A stretch of 12,027 nt of DNA, taken from positions 1 to 12,027 of the forward strand of contig JBAQPP010000039.1 in assembly GCA_049305865.1 (NCBI GenBank), read 5' to 3'. This stretch comes from UBA6263 sp049305865. Its GTDB lineage: Bacteria; Patescibacteriota; Gracilibacteria; Absconditabacterales; Absconditicoccaceae. The notes below the pieces were generated by a model that saw only the letters and a program-made list of their open reading frames with translations, was not told the DNA's origin and did not search any database. Numbering within the stretch: the stretch's first letter is position 1; every line of letters starts with the position of its first letter. The position numbers and the translations under genes were made by a program. Shown here in pieces: positions 6,657 through 12,027 of this stretch.

Positions 6657-7097
6657 TTATTTCTTTGGAGTATATTTTATAGATTTATCAAATGCTAATA
6701 TAGGGAAAAATACTATAGGTATGAATCGTAATCATAATCCAAAAGCTCGGTGCTTACCAAATCTTTCTGCTATATCAAACAATGTTACAATCATGATAAT
6801 TGCAAATACTGGTGGAATTAAAATTCGTCGTAATCGTCATCATGGTCTACCAGCTATTTTTAACATCAAATATTGATTATAAAATGGTATAAAAACACCC
6901 CGTCATGGTTTACCTGCTTTTTCAAATACCTTTCGTAATGAGATAATCATAAATACAATTATTGCTAAGTAGATAATTCCCCATAGAAAAGCTAATCATC
7001 CAAATATAGCTCATAATCATCAGGCCATTGCTTGTATAGCTATAGGGTCTATGTTTCATGTCAACAATACACCAGATGCTTCTAATGCAAAATCCAT
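6657..7097 (-). CDS. DUF5684-like multi-pass membrane protein, Trp-rich
   Basis: 146 residues, ATG at 7095-7097, TAA at 6657-6659. Hydrophobic helices lie at about residues 34-54, 82-108 and 118-136. The family-like core reads LWKVFEKAGKPGWGVFIPFY, then NQYLMLKIAGRPGGWLWW and ILIPPVF, then DIAERFGKHWAFGLGLWFIP. That pattern (K-x-F-x-K-A-G-x-P-G-W, IP-x-YN, FGK...FGLGL) is what I know from DUF5684 proteins, whose function is unknown. Seven of its eight Trp codons are reassigned (six CGA, one CGG at 6900-6902) and only one is TGG. Reading them as Arg would put up to seven charges into membrane helices, which argues strongly for Trp. Genuine Arg positions (AGRPGG, AERFGK) use AGA. A lone TATAAT at 7125-7130 (minus) may be its -10. 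It ends at the terminator 6581-6638. Confidence 0.87.
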
Positions 7098-7226
7098 AAT
7101 TTTTTGTAAGAAAATAAAAAAAATATTATATGATACACATTTAAATATATTTTATCATCTTTCAAGAGACTTTTAAGAACTGGGTTTGAATATTTTTTAT
7201 TTAACTAATTAGATTTATTTTTATTT

Positions 7227-7263
7227 TAAAAAAATACCATTATGACAAACATAAGGTATTTTT
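7227..7263 (-). terminator. Terminator of the 89-aa minus-strand gene
   Basis: AAAAATACC (7230-7238) pairs with GGTATTTTT (7255-7263). An inner stem TTATG (7240-7244) / CATAA (7250-7254) surrounds the loop ACAAA, with one bulged base. On the minus strand the stem is followed by seven T, so it ends transcription from 7571 leftward. It may also work on plus. The rest of 7098-7301 is A/T-rich and otherwise empty. Confidence 0.8.
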
Positions 7264-7301
7264 ATTGTGAAGATTTCATAATCTAGAGTTTTTAAATGTT
7301 G

Positions 7302-7571
7302 TTATAAACATCTAATACTTAAAATTGTTTTTCCGATTTTAATTTCTCTGATTTCTGATGGTATTACAAAGGTGAATAGGTGATTTATTCCTTCTTTTTG
7401 TGCAAACATCAAGATATCGTCTGTTTGGTGGCTTCTGCAGATACATATTTCGTATATACCTGATTTCATTTCATTTCTTTGGAATTCATAAATTCCATGA
7501 TTTTCTAAATTCTCGATAGCCTTGCTAGAAAACTTAATTGTCATTTGGATTGTTTCTACATAATTTTCCAT
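7302..7571 (-). CDS. Hypothetical protein, 89 aa
   Basis: ATG 7569-7571, TAA 7302-7304. I do not recognise it. The sequence is mixed polar, has no membrane segment or signal peptide, and looks beta-rich with a helix at residues 15-25 (SSKAIENLENHG). It has two closely spaced Cys (ICICRSH, near residues 43-45) and a third in the C-terminal tail. Unlike nearly all other genes here it has no in-frame TGA, CGA or CGG: its four glycines are GGN. A promoter-like pair upstream (7633-7660) and a good terminator downstream (7227-7263) make it a self-contained unit. This supports a real gene despite the lack of homology. Confidence 0.68.
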   Translation of the reverse strand: MENYVETIQMTIKFSSKAIENLENHGIYEFQRNEMKSGIYEICICRSHQTDDILMFAQKEGINHLFTFVIPSEIREIKIGKTILSIRCL

Positions 7572-7632
7572 TTTGTTTATACTTGTTTTTTATTCTCTTT
7601 TCAGAGATTAGAATCTAGGATTCTTAGTGTAA

Positions 7633-7660
7633 AATATAGATAATTAATATTAAAATTCAA
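7633..7660 (-). promoter_or_regulatory. Candidate promoter of the 89-aa gene
   Basis: On the minus strand TTGAAT (7655-7660), a 16-base spacer and TATATT (7633-7638). A start near 7626 leaves a leader of about 55 bases. The start point overlaps an inverted repeat, AGAATC-TAG-GATTCT (7610-7624), which could be an operator or 5' hairpin. Confidence 0.45.
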
Positions 7661-7662
7661 TA

Positions 7663-7690
7663 TTGATTAATTTATCAGATTTTTTATATT
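7663..7690 (+). promoter_or_regulatory. Candidate promoter of the MscL-like gene
   Basis: TTGATT (7663-7668), a 16-base spacer and TATATT (7685-7690). Its -35 lies two bases from the -35 of the divergent minus-strand promoter. The leader would be about 25 bases, with no Shine-Dalgarno site. Confidence 0.4.
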
Positions 7691-7722
7691 TTATATAAAT
7701 TTATTTATATAACTTATATATA

Positions 7723-8010
7723 ATGGTACAAGAATTTTTAGCATTTTTAAATCAATATAATGTTGTATGATTGGCTATATGATTACTTATAGGTGTTAAA
7801 GTAGGTGAACTTGTAAAATCACTTATAGACAATCTAATTACTCCTTTAATTTTAAATCCTATTCTTACTAAATTAAAAGTGAAAGAAATGGGAGATCTTT
7901 CTTATAAATGAATTTTATATGGTAAGGTTTTGTCTAGTTTAATAGATTTTGTAGTTGTAGCTTTGATAGTGTTTTTTGTTGTAAAATATATGAATGTTCC
8001 ACTTAAGTAA
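7723..8010 (+). CDS. mscL: Short MscL-family mechanosensitive channel protein
   Basis: 95 residues, ATG 7723, TAA 8008-8010. MscL proteins form a membrane pore that opens under tension and releases solutes in osmotic shock. Seen here are NVVGLAIGLLIGVKVGELVK (the pore-lining TM1 pattern N-V-x-x-L-A-x-G-x-x-I-G), SLIDNLITPLI (matching S-L-x-x-D-x-x-M-P), a loop of about 25 residues, then YGKVLSSLIDFVVVALIVFF (TM2, matching Y-G-x-F-x-x-x-x-x-D-F). The protein stops a few residues after TM2 (VKYMNVPLK). It therefore lacks the cytoplasmic C-terminal helix bundle of usual MscL, which is about 130-150 residues long. Four in-frame TGA codons are Gly. Its stop codon directly abuts that of the convergent minus-strand gene. 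The family match is good; channel activity is inferred. Confidence 0.85.
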
Positions 8011-9273
8011 TTAATTAATTATTAACACATTGGTTAAAATATATCATGTTCATATAATCAATACTCATATGAAAATATAGATTATGCTTTTTTTGATTTT
8101 CTTTATTTTATCTGCATCATCTGGTTTGAGTAATAATTGTAGACTCTGTACGATTATGATTATCAATATCACTAAGGCGGCAAGTCATAATATCCAGCTT
8201 ATGACTGTATATAAAATAGGTATGTTTTTATCAGCCAATATTCATGTTCATATATCTCAAAGATTTTGGGCATTTACGTTAAGGACTTGATCTTTTTTAC
8301 CATAAATTGCTTCTATAATCTGTTTTGATCATATAATAATAAGCATTGCTATAACATCTCGTAAGATTATTCATCATGCTTTTTTCTTTATTGAATCATC
8401 TCATGACATGATGAAAGTGAAGACACGAAATACTAGTGTGATAAATAAAAATCATAATACCAAATATATTATTATTTTAATAAATGGGAAAGCTATCTTT
8501 TCATATAATTGTTGAGCTATATCTACCGGTGACATTGTTGACATATTTCATGATGCAAAGAGATCATTAAATAGGACTGATCAAATATATTTTGCACTTG
8601 TAATTATGATTATTCATAAGACTCAATATGTTATAAACTTTATTCAATCTTTTGCAGCATCTTCTGATCCACTAAATAATAATTTATAAAATCATATCAT
8701 AGCTGTAAGTAATCCCACTACTAATATTATGGGAAATACTATGTCCATTATTTTTTTGAATATAAAATTTTGTATTCACTGTATTCATGTGCTTCATTCT
8801 GCAGCATCTAAATTTCATTTTATAGGTAATATGCTTTTGTTTAAAGCAGCGTCAAACCTTTTAGCTTCTTCGACGTTTATTGTGAATCATGTATTTGTTC
8901 AGGATGGATTATTACTCAAATTACAACTTATACTTTTTTCTCATTTCTCTGTAGTTATAGAATTTGATAATTTTAAATTTCATGCAATTGTCTGTGATCA
9001 TGCATTTAATACAAATGTTGATATTGCATTTGATTGAAAAACTGTTGATCAGTTTCGTGAACAAGAAATGAATCATGCTGAAAAAGATTGATTACATATT
9101 GTTGTTGATGGATTGAATATTGTTATATTTATAATTGGACTTGAATTGATTGCATAGTCTTTATCGTTACTTAAACTTTTTATAATCAAATCAGAACATC
9201 ATGCTTGAACATGAGAATATATTAAGCATATGAGTAAAGAAAATATTCAGATTTTTTTTATTATATTTTTCAT
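8011..9273 (-). CDS. Secreted/membrane protein with three VirB2/TrbC-like hairpins (420 aa)
   Basis: ATG 9271-9273, TAA 8011-8013. Residues 1-24 are a signal peptide (basic MKNIIKK, hydrophobic core, VQA before G25), probably cut by signal peptidase I. Residues 25 to about 165 form a beta-like extracytoplasmic domain with C26, C60, C71 and C117. Residues 175-420 contain three two-helix hairpins with the same order: helix, (L/M)(S/K)(G/P)-acidic turn, basic stretch, helix. The turns read LLFSGSEDAAKDGIK (198-212), FIMSGDDSIKKKAGG (287-301) and LLLKPDDADKIKKIK (381-395). This is the pattern of VirB2/TrbC pilin-like proteins of type IV secretion systems, as seen in CPR genomes. Two CGA codons (residues 73 and 305) are read as Trp. 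The start overlaps the end of the 111-aa gene by 13 bases, so the genes are translationally linked and follow virB4. A role in the secretion channel or pilus is inferred. Confidence 0.87.
8014..8748 (-). repeat. Three tandem VirB2/TrbC-like domain repeats
   Basis: Domain 1 covers residues 176-236, domain 2 covers 262-326 and domain 3 covers 352-420 of the 420-aa protein. Each has a hydrophobic helix, an acidic turn (GSED, GDDS, PDDA) followed by Lys-rich residues, and a second hydrophobic helix ending near a small residue pair. Similarity is at pattern level only; the nucleotide sequences have diverged fully. Confidence 0.65.
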
Positions 9274-9596
9274 GATAATGGTATCTTATAATTTAATAAA
9301 GTTTTTATTATAAAGAATGTCCCTATTATAATTAATCATGTAAGTATCCGTAAACTGATCTGGTATATTAAATAAATAATATTACTTTCAATAAAATATG
9401 ATGTGGTTCATGAAATTACAATTATTGCTAATATTATTAAATTAATATTTCAATATTTTATGTATCACTCTATAAATTTTTTATCTTGTATTTGATGATC
9501 ATCTTGTTGTAGAGTTTTTTTTACTAATGGAGAAAAAAACATTATTGAGGACAATGCTAACTGAATTTTATTGTTGTTCATGATGTTATCTTCCAT
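9261..9596 (-). CDS. Two-helix membrane protein in the virB4 group (111 aa)
   Basis: ATG 9594-9596, TAA 9261-9263. It starts 19 bases after the virB4 stop and overlaps the next gene's start by 13 bases, so it belongs to the same transcript. The N-terminus is polar (MEDNIMNNNK) with a short hydrophobic stretch (LALSSIMFFSPLV), then a charged segment (KKTLQQDDHQIQDKKFIEGY). Two membrane helices follow, at about residues 52-68 (INLIILAIIIVISGTTSY) and 74-100 (IYLIYQISLWILTGLIIIG). The W in that last stretch is a CGG codon. I do not recognise a family. By size and position it could be a VirB3/PrgI-like partner of the ATPase, but those normally lie before virB4 and no motif proves it. A second ATG six codons in is possible. 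Confidence 0.82.
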
Positions 9597-9615
9597 TTTG
9601 TTATAGTTAGATAAA

Positions 9616-11649
9616 TTATTTGATATCTGTTGTAATAAATTGTTTCTCTTTGGGAGATGCTAATATTTTTACAGAAACATGTTGGTTGCCGGCAAACATT
9701 AGTCATTCTCATATTCAACAAGATACTAATCTCTGTTGTTCAGCTTCAGATAATCATAGAAGCGTATTGAGAGATTTGATAGAACTTGTAGATTGTTTGA
9801 GAAGTATCTGTAATGCTGAATTGGAAATTATAGGTTTACCATACTTACTTCTTATAAAATCTTCTATATCTTGTGATATTGTAGTAATTCATAATCAGTA
9901 TTTTCTAGCTCTTTTGATAAGTCCAAAAAGGAAGTTTGCTGATATTTCACTTTGTAGCATAATCCATGCTTCATCACAAACCAGTAGTCTTCTTTTTTTA
10001 TGAGTTCTAATTTTGGTCCAGATAAAATTTAATACGTTAAACATTGCAGGAGTTTTGAGAGCATCTTCAAGATCTCTTATACTTATAACTGTTATTTTGC
10101 TATTTATATCTATGTTTGTATAGTCATTAAATACTTTACCAAATGTTCATGTTACATATTTACTTAGTTTTAATCACATTGTCTCTCATCATTGCATTCA
10201 ATTTAATGTATTCATAAGATCTTCCATAATTGGTGGTATTTTACCTTCATAACTTTCATCGTTGATTGAAAATCATTTTAAAGAATATGTACTTTGAATA
10301 GCTTTATCCAAAATTGCTTCTTCTTCTGTATTGGTCTCTCATATTAAAAGTTTTATGAATCATATTAGATTCATTATCTGGCTTCTCAATAGATCTCATT
10401 TTCAATATTCGATGTCTTCTATTCTTGGAGGGATATCGAATGGATTTAGATGTTGTTGTGAGCTTGTTGAAATATTGATGTATGTACCACCTACTTTTTC
10501 ACATAAACTTTTATATTCGTTTTCTGGATCAATTACCAATACATCAATTCAGTTTATTAAATACCTTAAAATTTCTAATTTTACTGTGAATGATTTTCAT
10601 GCTCATGAAGTTGCAAGTACAACACTATTCATATTTGGCAATTTAGAGTCGAATCTATCAAAAATAACCAATCATCAAGTATGTAAATTTACTCAATAAA
10701 GTATTCATGTATTGCTTACCATGTCGTTTGATATAAATGGGAAACTTCATGCTAATGATGCTGTAATCGCGCTTCTAACTATTCATAACTCATCTTGGCA
10801 AACAGGTAAACTAGAATTGAATCATTCATCCATTCTTTGAACGGCGTTTTTGATTCTGATTCAATATCATGATATTTTTTGTTCATATTTTTTTCATAAT
10901 TCTTTCAACTTGTCTTCAGTTTCTTCATAAAGATTGGTATAAAATGCCGTTTCAAAATATCTTTCCTCGTGAGTAGTAAGTTTTTCTCTTATCATCTCAA
11001 CATCCCTGTATTGTTGTTCTATTTCTTTATCTAGTGTTATTCATTTTTGCATACTTTCAGATATTTCAGCTTTTAGTTGAGTTGCTCTTTGTTTTAACAT
11101 AGATTGCATAGATCCATCATCTTCTGGATAAATGAAAAATGTCATATCTCGTTTACCATGAAATCATAACAAATCTCTTGTCCATAGTGCATCTATGTAA
11201 GATGGATAACTTTGGGCATAATAAGATTTACCAAGTAATCATCAAACATTAAACTGATTTCATTTAAATTCTCGATATGATGGAGCTATATGTGATTTAT
11301 AATCTCATATTGTTGAATTGTAATGGTTTTGCACTTCTCATATAAATTCTCTTAATTTACTAGTAAGCATTTTATCGTTGTATTCAGAATCTGGTAATTC
11401 TAAAATATATTTAACTTGATCTCTGAGATCTTTATCTTTGATAAGATTATTTTCTGGCTTGGGTTCTGGAGCTTTTTTTAATCCAGGGATTTTTTTTGTT
11501 TTTGATCATCATCAAAATAATAAATTTAATATTTTATCAAAAAATCATTCCTTTTTGACTACTGGAACTACAAAGTTTACATATCAGCTACCGGGTATGG
11601 TTTTTGAATAGTCAGTGTCTATTACAATATTATTGATTTTATCTATCAT
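9616..11649 (-). CDS. virB4: VirB4/TraC-type ATPase of a type IV secretion-like system
   Basis: 677 residues, ATG 11647-11649, TAA 9616-9618. VirB4 ATPases sit at the inner membrane and power pilus assembly and substrate transfer. The N-terminal 100 residues are polar and Lys/Pro-rich. Residues 130-170 have YPSYIDALWTRDLLGFHGK and DMTFFIYPED. Residues 180-265 are a long charged helical region. The RecA-like domain has Walker A ATSGAGKS (346-353), VLVIDPENEYKSL (370-382), then LNPFD, and Walker B RLLVCDEAW with D559 and E560. It continues with IKRARKYGLGITTISQD and a C-terminus IGEGLMFAGNQH. These are the usual VirB4/TraC marks in order, and length is near normal for CPR members. CGA at residues 126 and 167 is read as Trp. 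It heads the minus-strand group and is preceded by a promoter (11687-11714). It could serve conjugation, DNA uptake or protein secretion; no coupling protein or relaxase is in the window. Confidence 0.94.
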
Positions 11650-11660
11650 TGTATTTTTGT

Positions 11661-11677
11661 TTTTACATGTTGTAAAA
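11661..11677. promoter_or_regulatory. Operator-like palindrome before virB4
   Basis: TTTTACA (11661-11667) and TGTAAAA (11671-11677) are perfect 7-bp arms around TGT. The site lies between the predicted -10 (11687-11692) and the virB4 ATG, at or just after the expected start of transcription. A repressor site or a 5'-end hairpin would both fit. Confidence 0.4.
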
Positions 11678-11686
11678 CACATATTA

Positions 11687-11714
11687 ATTATAAAAAAAAA
11701 AGCTTACTAAGCAA
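11687..11714 (-). promoter_or_regulatory. Candidate promoter of the virB4 group
   Basis: On the minus strand TTGCTT (11709-11714), a 16-base spacer and TATAAT (11687-11692). The spacer contains GCTT-AGT-AAGC followed by ten T (to 11691), a weak hairpin plus T-run. The same DNA could therefore end the priA transcript and start the virB4 one. Confidence 0.45.
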
Positions 11715-11760
11715 AATCTGACTCATTTACAAGCAATAGAACTTGACAATTTATGAAATA

Positions 11761-12027
11761 TTATACAATACTTTCTGCTTGTCGATTTATCTTAAATCAA
11801 TTCTGGTTTAATTTGAGCTTTGTATAGACTATATCCATAAAATTTCTAATGCCAGATCATTTAAGGATGATGTTATACCTGTATTTTCAGAATATTTTGT
11901 AAATCATGGGCGGAGTAGAATATATCTCTATATCTTGGATTTGATATTTTTCTTTGAGATAGAGTAGTTCTTTATATAATTTATCTACTTTATTGAAAAG
12001 CCTTTCTTCTATTTCATTTTTATAAAG
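11761..12027 (-). CDS. priA: Probable PriA (primosomal protein N') C-terminus, partial
   Basis: The frame is open from the right edge of the window and ends at TAA 11761-11763, giving the last 88 residues; the start and helicase motifs lie outside. The first part is charged and helical (NEIEERLFNKVDKLYKELLY). The end has YSTPPMIYKIFGKYRYNIIL, then KGSGIRNFMDIVY and KINWQAESIV. This resembles the PriA C-terminal domain, where a Pro-x-Pro segment is followed by a basic (G-x-x-R-x-x-I-L-L) stretch and a final (V-x-(I)-D-V-D-P) strand. The last acidic Asp-Val-Asp is not kept. PriA restarts stalled replication forks. The CGA in INW is read as Trp. The match rests on a short tail, so another protein is possible. 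Confidence 0.6.

Noticed and set aside
6610..6876. 88-codon plus-strand frame
   Set aside because: Starts inside the bidirectional terminator and is antisense to the DUF5684-like gene.
9181..9229. Alternative start ATG at 9227-9229 for the 420-aa protein
   Set aside because: That frame meets TAA within about 20 codons. The frame from ATG 9273 gives a proper signal peptide and is open to 8011.
9271..9273. Lipoprotein reading of the 420-aa protein (C26 lipidation)
   Set aside because: The residues before C26 are Q-A-G, whereas a lipobox needs Leu, Val or Ile at -3. Signal peptidase I cleavage after VQA fits better.
8084..10699. Several plus-strand frames (8084-8290, 8729-9037, 9620-10003, 10331-10699)
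   Set aside because: All are antisense to the virB4 group, where the minus-strand reading gives Walker A, Walker B and membrane hairpins.
1..12027. Assembly errors or pseudogenes as the cause of the many in-frame TGA codons
   Set aside because: TGA falls at conserved glycines in independent families (SOD, HU, ferredoxin, CtpA, VirB4, methyltransferase), while all frames end cleanly at TAA or TAG.

Overview
The window is A/T-rich and can only be read with a changed genetic code. Almost every gene is broken by in-frame TGA under the standard code, and becomes a full-length, recognisable protein when TGA is read as glycine. CGA and CGG also fall where conserved families have tryptophan. The clearest case is the superoxide dismutase: all four of its CGA codons sit at family-conserved Trp sites, while CGT and AGA sit at Arg sites. 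TGA=Gly together with CGA/CGG=Trp is, from memory, the code described for Absconditabacterales (candidate phylum SR1, Patescibacteria/CPR; NCBI table 37). All translations below use it. The small gene sizes, TAA/TAG-only stops and absence of Shine-Dalgarno sites fit a reduced CPR genome.

Layout. 1-603 (+) is the C-terminal end of valyl-tRNA synthetase. 645-1283 (-) is a membrane-anchored protein with a fibre-like nonapeptide repeat. 1529-3756 (+) is a co-directional group: Fe superoxide dismutase, a YraN-like protein and a C-terminal processing protease. 3858-4187 (+) is a 2Fe-2S ferredoxin, 4287-4850 (+) a sigma-70-family factor and 5078-5353 (+) an HU protein with its own promoter and terminator. 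5528-6567 (+) is a coiled-coil membrane protein followed by a SAM methyltransferase, closed by a strong terminator at 6581-6638. On the minus strand 6657-7097 is a Trp-rich DUF5684-like membrane protein and 7302-7571 an unrecognised 89-residue protein, with a terminator between them. 7723-8010 (+) is a short MscL-family channel. From 12027 back to 8011, all on the minus strand, lie a probable PriA C-terminus, a VirB4/TraC-type ATPase, a two-helix membrane protein and a 420-residue secreted-plus-membrane protein with three VirB2/TrbC-like helical hairpins in tandem.

The most system-like part is the minus-strand group 8011-11649. It combines a VirB4 ATPase with a multi-domain pilin-like membrane protein, as expected of a reduced type IV secretion, conjugation or DNA-transfer machine in a cell-surface-associated CPR bacterium. 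Its substrate and role cannot be read from the sequence. The fibre-like protein at 645-1283 is a second candidate for cell-surface contact. No rRNA, tRNA, CRISPR array, insertion sequence or attachment site was seen, and no stretch longer than 245 bases lacks a gene.
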